A stretch of 12,975 nt of DNA from Clostridiales bacterium (GTDB taxonomy: Bacteria > Bacillota > Clostridia > Peptostreptococcales > JAAYPU01). Positions 1 to 6,140 of this stretch are shown piece after piece (positions within the stretch are counted from its first letter, which is position 1; every line of letters begins with the position of its first letter). Location of the stretch: contig JAAYPU010000017.1 of the NCBI GenBank assembly GCA_012519645.1, positions 1 to 12,975 of the forward strand, read 5' to 3'. The position numbers were made by a program, and so were the translations under genes. The notes under the pieces were generated by a model. That model had not been told where the DNA came from, did no database searches, and was given only the letters and a program-made list of their open reading frames with translations.

Positions 1-30
1 GCAGCTTTTATAATTGAGCAGCTGTTGAAG

Positions 31-130
31 GATAGTTGCACGATAGTTGAACGATAGTTGAACGATAGTTGAGCAATAGTGGAACAATAGTTTAGCGATA
101 GTTTAGCGCGATAGTTGAACGGTAGTCAGG
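31..130. repeat. 11-bp tandem repeat array (left copy)
   Basis: About eight head-to-tail units of the form GATAGTTGAAC start at 31, 42, 53, 64, 75, 86, 97 and 110. A 2-base slip sits at 108-109 and a degenerate unit follows at 121. Units vary mainly at positions 1 and 7-10, while the ATAGT core is constant. The period is close to one helical turn, so each core faces the same side of the DNA. A second array with the same core lies at 11508-11584. There is no spacer structure, so it is not a CRISPR. Function unknown. Confidence 0.85.
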
Positions 131-147
131 AAGTTTATGGTTTTCCA

Positions 148-213
148 AATGAAAGATAAAAGATAATAGATAACAAATAACAGATAATGAAAGAATTTGA
201 TTTCATCAAATTC
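148..213. repeat. Dispersed intergenic repeat ending in a hairpin (left copy)
   Basis: An A-rich block of GATAA-like words (about 148-192) ends in a 9-bp stem with a 3-base loop at 193-213: GAATTTGAT, TTC, ATCAAATTC. Almost the same block recurs at 11410-11473. There the inner base pair is C-G instead of T-A and the loop is TTG. Keeping the pairing while the sequence changes suggests that the fold matters. Confidence 0.75.
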
Positions 214-227
214 TAACCGCCGTAGTT

Positions 228-257
228 TGAGGGAATTTTAATTATGAAATTTCCTCA
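228..257. repeat. Inverted repeat upstream of lacI-type gene
   Basis: An 11-bp stem with one G-T pair (228-238 against 247-257) and an 8-base loop. T-rich but not poly-T sequence follows, so it could be a weak terminator for a gene left of the window. It could also be a protein site next to the promoter at 267. The rest of 1-338 shows no credible gene. Confidence 0.45.
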
Positions 258-266
258 TAGCCTTGC

Positions 267-295
267 TTGATTTGTTTATGTATTTGCAGTAGAAT
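267..295 (+). promoter_or_regulatory. Probable promoter of the LacI-family gene
   Basis: TTGATT at 267-272 and TAGAAT at 290-295 are separated by 17 bp. A second, better -10 (TATAAT, 301-306) lies 5 bp further on but lacks a good -35. Either would start transcription within about 40 bases of the coding region. Confidence 0.45.
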
Positions 296-338
296 ATCAA
301 TATAATACAGAGAATTCGAAATTTTTACATCGCAGTAG

Positions 339-1382
339 ATGTATATAGGAGTGATTGACATAGCAAGTTTAAAGGATATAGCTCGGGAAGCAAGGGTTTC
401 TGTGACCACGGTATCATTAGTTTTAAATGGCAGGGCAGAGGAGCTCAGGATCAAGGAAGAAACACAAAAAAAAGTAATGGATGCTGTTAAAAAATTATCT
501 TACAGGCCAAATTTGGCAGCACGGAAATTAAGAGAAGAAAATCCCCAGAGAGCACCTGTTATCATATTATTTTGGAATGCAAATTCAAGCGGACTAATCA
601 TTGAGAGACAATTAAGAGGAATCCAGGAGTTTTTGGATTATAAAAAAGATGAATTCGACCTGGTTATCCATCCATATAAGAATGATGAGCTATACAAATC
701 CGAATATATATTTAAGAGTAATTCCATGTATGACGGAGTGCTTGTTACTGGAGGATCTGAAGCAGACCATAACTTTATTCATTCAATTGAAATAAAGATA
801 CCGATTGTAATTTTGGGAAGAGAATCGGACAGATATTGCTTTTTTACATCGGATGAATATAATGCGGGATTTCAGGTAGCAGAATTATTCCATAACAGAG
901 GACATAAGAGTGCAGGACTGGTAGTAGCGGATATTAAAGGGATATATGGGGATGACAGGAGAAACGGTTTCCTTCAGGGCTGCAAGAAATACGGTATTTC
1001 ATTAGAGCCGGAAAATATAATAACATGTAAATATGCAATTCAAAAAGGCGTTAATGCAGTTGAGAATATTATTAATAACGGCAAAATGCCGACGGCCATA
1101 TTTTTTACACCTGAAATACTTGCTATAAGTGGATTGAAAATATTCCATGATCATGGTATTTCCATACCATCCGATGTTGAAATAGTCAGTTATGGGGATA
1201 CGGCCATGGCGAATTATACGATACCTACATTAACGGCAATACGTTCACCGATGGAGGAAATGACGAGGGACGGAGTGGAATTGCTTATGGATATTATACA
1301 TAAACGTGTGGATGTGCCTATTCATAGGTATTATGAAACAAGTTTGGTGGTCAGAGAAAGCTGCGGCGGTTTTATAAGATAA
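339..1382 (+). CDS. LacI-family transcriptional regulator
   Basis: The protein is 347 aa if read from the ATG at 339. The N-terminal helix-turn-helix is clear at about residues 11-30 (LKDIAREARVSVTTVSLVLN). The hinge follows at about 55-65 (YRPNLAARKLR), then a periplasmic-binding-protein-like ligand domain from about 72 to the end. Family members normally act as dimers that bind a sugar or other small effector and repress a nearby catabolic operon. The ATG at 339 has no ribosome site. The only good one, AGGAG at 347-351, lies inside the frame and points 8 bases downstream to an ATA codon at 360, which is where LacI proteins usually begin. The real start is therefore uncertain. A likely target is the palindrome at 3261-3293 in front of the CoA-transferase operon. 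The gene stands alone, with its own terminator. Confidence 0.92.
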   Translation: MYIGVIDIASLKDIAREARVSVTTVSLVLNGRAEELRIKEETQKKVMDAVKKLSYRPNLAARKLREENPQRAPVIILFWNANSSGLIIERQLRGIQEFLDYKKDEFDLVIHPYKNDELYKSEYIFKSNSMYDGVLVTGGSEADHNFIHSIEIKIPIVILGRESDRYCFFTSDEYNAGFQVAELFHNRGHKSAGLVVADIKGIYGDDRRNGFLQGCKKYGISLEPENIITCKYAIQKGVNAVENIINNGKMPTAIFFTPEILAISGLKIFHDHGISIPSDVEIVSYGDTAMANYTIPTLTAIRSPMEEMTRDGVELLMDIIHKRVDVPIHRYYETSLVVRESCGGFIR

Positions 1383-1398
1383 GTGAGTAAATATAATA

Positions 1399-1430
1399 AA
1401 AAACATCTCATAATAATGTGAGATGTTTTT
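1399..1430. terminator. Rho-independent terminator after the LacI gene
   Basis: A 12-bp A/T-tailed stem (AAAAACATCTCA against TGAGATGTTTTT) with an 8-base loop starts 17 bases after the stop codon at 1380-1382. The A-tract on one side and T-tract on the other make it usable in both directions, so it would also stop leftward transcription from the promoter at 1633-1661. Confidence 0.9.
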
Positions 1431-1572
1431 ATTCAATCAATAGTTTATTAAAAAAAATAATTAAAGGGAGATAAGTATATGACAGGTGTAACTGGTTTAT
1501 TAGTTTAGCTACTTTAATATTGATGCTTATAACTTCCTCTAATCCTATTGTGCCAACATCAAAATCGCTCAT
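1429..1572 (-). CDS. Possible 47-aa small protein or misplaced gene start, leftward
   Basis: On the minus strand an ATG (1572-1570) sits 5 bases after a strong ribosome site (GAAAGGAGA, complement of 1578-1586). It reads 47 codons beginning MSDFDVGTIGLEEV and stopping at 1429-1431, on the edge of the bidirectional terminator. The C-terminal third is hydrophobic. I do not recognise the protein. From about codon 14 it runs antisense to the remnant transporter start, so only the first codons may belong to a real gene. The start signals are better than those of the transporter itself. It may be a true small protein, a 5' fragment brought in with the inserted DNA, or the start of the transporter in another DNA orientation. 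Confidence 0.35.
   Translation of the reverse strand: MSDFDVGTIGLEEVISINIKVAKLINQLHLSYTYLPLIIFFNKLLIE
1463..1533 (+). pseudogene. Remnant original start of the transporter gene
   Basis: AAAGGGAG at 1463-1470 is an excellent ribosome site 8 bases before the ATG at 1479. The frame reads MTGVTGLLV and meets TAG at 1506. Adding one base at the GTTT run near 1503-1507 lets it continue LATLILMLIT, a good first membrane helix. That frame joins exactly to ATAGGTTATAAATTT at 1723 (IGYKF). The reading MTGVTGLLV-LATLILMLIT-IGYKFNLNMG matches what is expected ahead of a MatC-type transporter. This reconstruction is inference; the ribosome site, ATG and TAG are seen directly. Confidence 0.6.
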
Positions 1573-1620
1573 ACACGTCTCCTTTCATATAAAATATAAT
1601 ATAATTAGATACGGAAACTT

Positions 1621-2955
1621 ATGCCAATTTTGATTATACAGTATTTTTTCGTGTCTGTCTATAATATTTGCACAAACAACAAAATAAAAATTTGTGCAAT
1701 GTGCATAAAATATTTTATTACAATAGGTTATAAATTTAATCTCAATATGGGCCTTATAGCTATCTTCTTCGCATACATATTGGGTGCCTTCGGTTTAGGT
1801 AATACCCCGGCAGAAATTATAAATTTATGGCCTGTAAGTTTATTCCTGATGCTGTTTTCTGTAACTTTATTCTATGCTTTTGCATCATCAAATGGTACTT
1901 TAGAGAAGCTTGCTAAGAAGGTAGTATATGCTTCAAGAAAAGCACCTTGGTCTATTCCGATCGTTATATTTGTATTAGGTATGTTTATGTCCGGGATCGG
2001 TGCAGGTGACAGTGCGTTGGTCGCATTAGTACCGATTGCTATTACTATAGCAAGAGTAACCAATATGAGCTATTATTTAGCAGTTATTTCTGCAATGTCA
2101 GGTATTAATATCGGTGCTTTTTCACCTATCGCTACAATAGGGATTTTCTGCAGATCATTGGTAGAACAAGTTGGGAAATATGGCGAACCGATATCTAATG
2201 CTATCGGAGACAGAATGCTGTTACAATCCTTTGCAATGTTTACCATTGCCTTCGTAGCAGCCTATATAATCTTCAAAGGTTATAAGATTACCGCTCCTGA
2301 TTTAGAAGTGACGGAACCTTTTGATAAAAAACAAAAACAAACATTAGTACTTGTTGCACTTTTTGTTGGTATTATGTTAATAATTCCTGTATTGGCTACA
2401 ATTACCAAAGCAGCTTTCTTCATATATCTGAAAGGAAAAATACATCTCGTATTTACAGCATTCTTCCTGTCAGCTGTAGCGGTTATATTAAAACTTGCTG
2501 ATGAAAAACAAGCATTTTCAAAGGTACCTCTTACAGCAATTACAACTATTTCAGGTATGAGTATGCTGGTAGGAATAATCGTTCAAACCGGTGCTATAGA
2601 TATTATGACAAACTTTGTCAGCAATAATCTTAACAGCGGGTTAACAGTTCAAGTGATGATGGGTATATTTGGAGGATTGATGAGCCTCTTTGTAGCGGGT
2701 TACATTGTTAACAGTGCTTTCTTCCCGCTCATTCCTGGTCTTGCAGCAGCATTTACCATGGATCCGGGTTCGTTATATTCTGCAGTTGCTATTGGAGCGA
2801 TCGCAACAGCGGTATCTCCTTTCTCTCAAATCGGAGGATTTGCAGTTGCCAGTATTGAAGATGATGTTGTTCGCAAAAAGGTATTTGGTTCATTATTGAT
2901 ATGGCCTTTCATTAACTTGGTAGTATATGTAATATTAATGGTATTAGGTTTATAG
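1621..2955 (+). CDS. MatC-like carboxylate transporter with a disrupted N-terminus
   Basis: The open frame from 1621 codes 444 aa, but only about residue 34 onward (ITIGYKFNLNMGLIAIFFA) looks like a transporter. The body has many hydrophobic helices, an early GNTPAEIINLWPVSLFL stretch, an NGTLEKLA loop, and paired half-motifs rich in Gly/Ser/Pro (IGAFSPIATIG and AVSPFSQIGG). This is the layout of the MatC dicarboxylate carriers and the wider SLC13/ion-transporter superfamily in the cytoplasmic membrane. The substrate is probably a mono- or dicarboxylate. The ATG at 1621 has no convincing ribosome site; ATG 1699 and ATG 1747 are in frame but equally unsupported. The normal start at 1479 is cut off by a stop and the inserted segment. 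The gene may be unexpressed, started inside, or active only after rearrangement. The remainder of the frame is intact, which argues for recent damage or a reversible switch. Confidence 0.8.
   Translation: MPILIIQYFFVSVYNICTNNKIKICAMCIKYFITIGYKFNLNMGLIAIFFAYILGAFGLGNTPAEIINLWPVSLFLMLFSVTLFYAFASSNGTLEKLAKKVVYASRKAPWSIPIVIFVLGMFMSGIGAGDSALVALVPIAITIARVTNMSYYLAVISAMSGINIGAFSPIATIGIFCRSLVEQVGKYGEPISNAIGDRMLLQSFAMFTIAFVAAYIIFKGYKITAPDLEVTEPFDKKQKQTLVLVALFVGIMLIIPVLATITKAAFFIYLKGKIHLVFTAFFLSAVAVILKLADEKQAFSKVPLTAITTISGMSMLVGIIVQTGAIDIMTNFVSNNLNSGLTVQVMMGIFGGLMSLFVAGYIVNSAFFPLIPGLAAAFTMDPGSLYSAVAIGAIATAVSPFSQIGGFAVASIEDDVVRKKVFGSLLIWPFINLVVYVILMVLGL
1633..1661 (-). promoter_or_regulatory. Leftward promoter within the inserted segment
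   Basis: Read on the minus strand: TAGACA (complement of 1656-1661), a 17-bp spacer, then TATAAT (complement of 1633-1638). Transcription would begin near 1626 and reach the ribosome site at 1578-1586 after about 40 bases. It points away from the transporter. A second, weaker candidate (TTGGCA then TATATT, 18-bp spacer) lies just downstream. Confidence 0.55.
1668..1699. repeat. Inverted repeat, candidate operator
   Basis: TTGCACAAA (1668-1676) and TTTGTGCAA (1691-1699) form perfect 9-bp arms around 14 bases. They lie just upstream of the leftward -35 box, the usual position for an activator site. Arm centres are 23 bp apart. Confidence 0.6.
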
Positions 2956-2969
2956 AAACCATTAACTAT

Positions 2970-2996
2970 ATCCATCAAATCCATCAAATCCGTCAA
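2970..2996. repeat. Three 9-bp tandem copies
   Basis: ATCCATCAA, ATCCATCAA and ATCCGTCAA follow one another between the transporter stop and its terminator. Probably a simple slippage repeat. Confidence 0.7.
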
Positions 2997-3028
2997 ATTG
3001 CAGTCAATTACTTGACTGCAATTTTTTT
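2997..3028 (+). terminator. Rho-independent terminator after the transporter
   Basis: An 11-bp perfect stem ATTGCAGTCAA / TTGACTGCAAT with loop TTAC is followed by seven T. It ends the transporter transcript and isolates the operon downstream. Confidence 0.92.
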
Positions 3029-3220
3029 GTGCTATATATCAAATTATAGGGATGAGAATTGTAAGGGCTGGCGATAGTGCCAGCCTCTTGATTCAGCAGA
3101 TTTTTTCGCATCAGAAACATTTAAATATTGGGATTTTTCGCAAGGTCAAACGATAACATCCATGTTTCTAAATCTATCAAGATTTCTTATTTTGAAGCTA
3201 TTTCTTTTTTGTATATTTTA
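3029..3220. other. Intergenic stretch with a hairpin and a dispersed repeat
   Basis: No gene is visible. GGCTGGC / GCCAGCC (3066-3072, 3079-3085) forms a 7-bp GC stem around GATAGT. The block 3108-3150 (GCATCAG to GGTCAAA) is about three-quarters identical to 11295-11338, marking a decayed repeat family. Confidence 0.6.
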
Positions 3221-3249
3221 TTGACATAGGAAAAATAATATAATATAAT
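3221..3249 (+). promoter_or_regulatory. Promoter of the CoA-transferase/dehydratase operon
   Basis: TTGACA (3221-3226), a 17-bp spacer, then TATAAT (3244-3249): a perfect sigma-A consensus. Transcription should begin near 3256, leaving a leader of about 160 bases. A promoter this strong normally needs a repressor, which fits the palindrome just after it. Confidence 0.88.
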
Positions 3250-3260
3250 TAAGTAAAAGA

Positions 3261-3293
3261 TTTAACGTTTTAGCAAAATGCTAAAACGTTAAA
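3261..3293. promoter_or_regulatory. 33-bp perfect palindrome, probable repressor operator
   Basis: Arms TTTAACGTTTTAGCA (3261-3275) and TGCTAAAACGTTAAA (3279-3293) are perfect over 15 bp around AAA. Each arm contains an AACGTT core centred on CG, as LacI-family operators do. The two CG centres are 21 bp apart, two helical turns. It lies at about +5 to +37 of the operon, where bound repressor blocks initiation or elongation. No T-run follows, so it is not a terminator. The LacI protein encoded at 339 is the obvious candidate ligand, by inference. Confidence 0.75.
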
Positions 3294-3417
3294 CTAAAGA
3301 AGTTCTGCAATTGACTATAAGGACCACAATTGACTTGCCTGGACTGGACAATTCTATTTCACTTCAATTATTTAATAAAAATTTATTCTTAAAATAATGC
3401 AAGGGGGAATTTATATT

Positions 3418-4632
3418 ATGACCAAACCTGCTTTAGATGGTATCAGAGTCGTTGACCTAACTCAATTTGAGTCAGGTACTGTATGTACAATGACATTGGC
3501 ATGGCTCGGTGCTGAGGTTATAAAAGTAGAAAGACCTAAATTTGGAGAGCTTGGAAGATATTCTATTGAAGAACCTAACACAGATACACATGGATTTATT
3601 CTTTTAAATGCAAATAAGAAATCTGTTACTCTTAACCTTAAAGATCCTGATGGAAAAGAAATTTTAATGAAAATGATTCAAAAAGCCGATGTACTTGTTG
3701 AAAATATGGGACCAGGGTCCATTGACCGCCTTGGATTTGATTATGAAACAGTAAACAAATTAAATCCAAGAATTGTATATGCTTCAATTAAAGGCTTTGG
3801 AATGGACGGCCCATGGGCTGATTTTCCGGCTTTTGCCCCTATTGCACAAGCAGCAGGCGGTGCTACAAGCATTACCGGTCCTGAAGACGGACCGCCTACA
3901 CAACCCGGACCAAATATAGCTGACAGCGGTGCCGGTTACATGACAGCTTTAGGTATTCTTGCTGCCCTTTATCAAAGAGAGCAGACAGGTAAAGGCCAGC
4001 GTGTAGAAGTAGCAATGCAGGATACTGTTATTGCTTTCTGCAGAGCATCATGGGAGCAACAGCTTAGAAATAATGAAGCAGCTCCAAGAGTAGGAAACGG
4101 TATGCCTCTTGAACCTGTAGGACCGGCCGGAATGTATCCATGTAAACCATTCGGCAAAAATGATTATGTTCATATATATACTTCACGTCACCCAGGAAGC
4201 AAGCAATGGGAAATTCTTGCAAAGGCTATTGGAAGACCTGATCTTCTTGAAGATGAAAGATTTAGTACACCTCGTTCAAGATATATCCACCGTGAAGAAG
4301 TCGATGCCGCAATCAGCGGATGGACACGCACAAAAACAAAGGTTGAAGCTATGGAAGAGCTTTGTAAATTAGGTATTCCTGCCGGAGCAGCTATGGATAC
4401 TATGGATATCACTAATGATCCATATTTAAGAAAACGCGGCATTATAACAGAGGTAGAACATCCTAAACGCGGAAAGCTTTTTATACCCGGATTCCCGGTT
4501 AGACTGTCAGAATCCAATGTGCCTATAAAAGTAGCTCCGGAATTAGGTAATGCCAATGTAGAAGTTTATAAAGAACTTTTAGGTATCACTGATGAAGAAT
4601 ATAACCAGTTATTAGAAAAAGGTGTTATCTAA
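3418..4632 (+). CDS. Family III (CaiB/BaiF/formyl-CoA-transferase type) CoA-transferase
   Basis: 404 aa from the ATG at 3418, preceded by AGGGGGAA at 3402-3409; an earlier in-frame ATG at 3397 overlaps upstream of that site. Family III enzymes move CoA between carboxylic acids through an aspartyl-CoA anhydride and thioester intermediates. The catalytic Asp is D169 in NIADSGAG, the same number as in formyl-CoA transferase. Other family signs are LDGIRVVDLT at the N-terminus, GAEVIKVERP at 31-40, VENMGPGSIDRLG near 94-106, and GPWADFPAFAP near 131-141. Length is typical (about 400). Relatives pair with 2-hydroxyacyl-CoA dehydratases in amino-acid fermentation (HadA for 2-hydroxyisocaproate, FldA for phenyllactate), giving the hydroxy acid its CoA. 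The substrate here cannot be read from sequence. It is the first gene of the operon under the promoter at 3221. Confidence 0.93.
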   Translation: MTKPALDGIRVVDLTQFESGTVCTMTLAWLGAEVIKVERPKFGELGRYSIEEPNTDTHGFILLNANKKSVTLNLKDPDGKEILMKMIQKADVLVENMGPGSIDRLGFDYETVNKLNPRIVYASIKGFGMDGPWADFPAFAPIAQAAGGATSITGPEDGPPTQPGPNIADSGAGYMTALGILAALYQREQTGKGQRVEVAMQDTVIAFCRASWEQQLRNNEAAPRVGNGMPLEPVGPAGMYPCKPFGKNDYVHIYTSRHPGSKQWEILAKAIGRPDLLEDERFSTPRSRYIHREEVDAAISGWTRTKTKVEAMEELCKLGIPAGAAMDTMDITNDPYLRKRGIITEVEHPKRGKLFIPGFPVRLSESNVPIKVAPELGNANVEVYKELLGITDEEYNQLLEKGVI

Positions 4633-4978
4633 TAAATTTAGAAAAAAGAAATAAAGAGTAAATTCGTTGGGTAAACTGAAATACCCTGTATATTTTAGGT
4701 AAAAAGCAGAATACTGATATTCCTGCCCCTCCATCAGAACTGCTCATTTACTTTTCCTTAGGGATGCCTGGTTTTTCCGGCATCCCTATAGGGAACTATC
4801 CAAACAGGTAGTTATACCTTCTGCTATGTTTACTTTCCCACACAGTTTTGATCTATTTTTCAAATAAACTATTATTTAGTATGGATGTTGTAGGCGGATG
4901 GCGGATGGTCCTGCTAAGCATAATCATATGCAACTGAAAAAAGGATGACCGTTATATAATAAGTTTGGAGGCGATTGA
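4633..4978. other. 346-base gap inside the operon
   Basis: No gene seen. It holds a 10-bp stem at 4759-4768/4779-4788 (core AGGGATGCC / GGCATCCCT), then a weaker 7-bp stem near 4795-4815, and a doubled GGCGGAT word near 4892-4907. A weak promoter candidate, TTGATC (4848-4853), 16 bp, TATTAT (4870-4875), precedes the dehydratase genes. The main stem lacks a T-tract, so it may be a processing or stabilising stem that sets different levels for the first gene and the next three. I recognise no riboswitch class. Confidence 0.5.
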
Positions 4979-6139
4979 ATGAACCATAGTCAAGGGAAGG
5001 CTTATGAAGAATTGGCTAAAATTTATAATGAGAAAGAGACTGCGGTAAAAAGATGGGAATCAAATAATCAAAAAATAATTGGCTGTATCGGATATGATGT
5101 GCCAATAGAAATTCTCATGGCTGCAGGCTATTTCCCGGTACAGATAACAGGGGATTCAAAGATAAAGACACCTGTGGCTGATAAATATCTTGAGATAGCT
5201 TTTGATGCTTCCGTTAGAGCACAGTTTGAGAAAATAGTAAGCGGCAAATATAGTTATCTGGATAGAATTGTAATATCAAATTCATCGGATGTTCTTATCA
5301 GATTATATTATTATATGCGACAAATGAGAAGGGTGGAAGAGGAGCTTCTTCCGATTCCATTATACTTCTTTGATATTAAATTTTCACAATTCAGGTCAAG
5401 TACACTGTATAATCGTGAACGTGTACAAGAATTTATTGAAGCAGTTCAATGCTGGACAGGGAAAGCAATATTACCTGACGCAATGGAGAATGCTTTTAAT
5501 GTTTGCAATGAAAACAGAAAATTATTAAAACAAATGCAGGAATTAAGAATAGCAGATGAACCGAAGGTTACAGGTACAGAAGCTTTGACCGTAATAGGTG
5601 CTTCTTTGTATATGCCAAAAGAAGAGCATAACAAGCTGATGAAAAAATTCCTGGATGAAGCGCAGTCAGCACAGACTGTAAAAGGAACACGCATTTATGT
5701 TTCCGGTACAGCACATGAAGATACCGGTTTTTATGAATTGCTGGAAGGCTGCGGCGTTCATATAGTAGGTGAGGATCATGATTTAGGAAGCAGATTATTT
5801 ATGGGTCCTGAAGTATCCCCTGCATATCCGGTTGAATCTGTTACAGATTTTTATCAAACACGTTTTCCAAGCATAAAAAAATCTCATGTAAGAGAAAGAG
5901 TGGCTGCCGTTGTTGAGCAGGTTAAGAATACCGGAGCAAAAGGTGCGATATACTTTATCAGAAAATCTGATGATGCTGCTTCATGGGATTATCCAAGCTT
6001 GAGAAAAGGACTTGAAGCAATAAATGTGCCCGTACTTTTATTAGACAAACAAAATTACAATTTGGATAATAAAGAAGAATTGCAAAATAAAATAAGTGAA
6101 TTTATTACATCCATTAGTAATCAGCCAGGGAGGGAATAA
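4979..6139 (+). CDS. 2-hydroxyacyl-CoA dehydratase/benzoyl-CoA reductase family, small (beta-type) subunit, cysteine-poor
   Basis: 386 aa; GGAGG at 4967-4971 sets the ATG at 4979. Family marks: IIGCIGYDVPIEILMAAG near 33-50, DRIVISNSSDVLIRL at 95-109, KGTRIYVSGT at 235-244, VGEDHDLGSR at 263-272, and YFIRKSDDAASWDYPSL at 325-341 with GLEAINVPVLLLD after it. Size matches the HgdB/LcdB/FldC subunit (about 375). In that family a [4Fe-4S] cluster sits on cysteines, one in a CD pair, one in an E..C.G.R segment and one in an FCD segment. Here these places read Ser103-Asp104, Asp268 and Ser330-Asp331; only C36 lies near a usual ligand position. This subunit therefore probably holds no normal cluster. 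One base separates its stop from the next ATG, so the two subunits are co-translated. Confidence 0.88.
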   Translation: MNHSQGKAYEELAKIYNEKETAVKRWESNNQKIIGCIGYDVPIEILMAAGYFPVQITGDSKIKTPVADKYLEIAFDASVRAQFEKIVSGKYSYLDRIVISNSSDVLIRLYYYMRQMRRVEEELLPIPLYFFDIKFSQFRSSTLYNRERVQEFIEAVQCWTGKAILPDAMENAFNVCNENRKLLKQMQELRIADEPKVTGTEALTVIGASLYMPKEEHNKLMKKFLDEAQSAQTVKGTRIYVSGTAHEDTGFYELLEGCGVHIVGEDHDLGSRLFMGPEVSPAYPVESVTDFYQTRFPSIKKSHVRERVAAVVEQVKNTGAKGAIYFIRKSDDAASWDYPSLRKGLEAINVPVLLLDKQNYNLDNKEELQNKISEFITSISNQPGRE

Positions 6140-6140
6140 A

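Larger units (their letters stand above)
1534..1721. other. About 188 bp of inserted or rearranged DNA inside the transporter start
   Basis: Conserved transporter sequence stops near 1533 and resumes near 1722. The DNA between gives only an implausible N-terminus on the + strand. On the minus strand it holds an ordered promoter, ribosome site and ATG. I see no terminal inverted repeats of a known insertion sequence and no clear target duplication. An 8-bp inverted repeat, CCTATTGT at 1544-1551 and ACAATAGG at 1720-1727, brackets most of it. Borders are good to a few bases only. Confidence 0.6.

Noticed and set aside
31..130. CRISPR array
   Set aside because: Repeats are 11 bp with no unique spacers, and no cas genes are present.
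1534..1721. Insertion sequence or MITE
   Set aside because: No matching terminal inverted repeats and no clear target duplication; left as inserted or rearranged DNA of unknown type.
3261..3293. 33-bp palindrome read as a terminator
   Set aside because: No T-tract follows and it sits just after a consensus promoter with the operon downstream.
4188..4556. 122-codon frame on the minus strand inside the CoA-transferase
   Set aside because: Shadow of a well-supported gene, with no start signals of its own.
4759..4788. Riboswitch or T-box in the operon gap
   Set aside because: The stem is clear, but I could match none of the conserved sequence elements of known classes.
6096..6140. Upstream start for the large dehydratase subunit
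   Set aside because: It lies inside the preceding gene without a ribosome site; AGGGAGGGA precedes the ATG at 6141.
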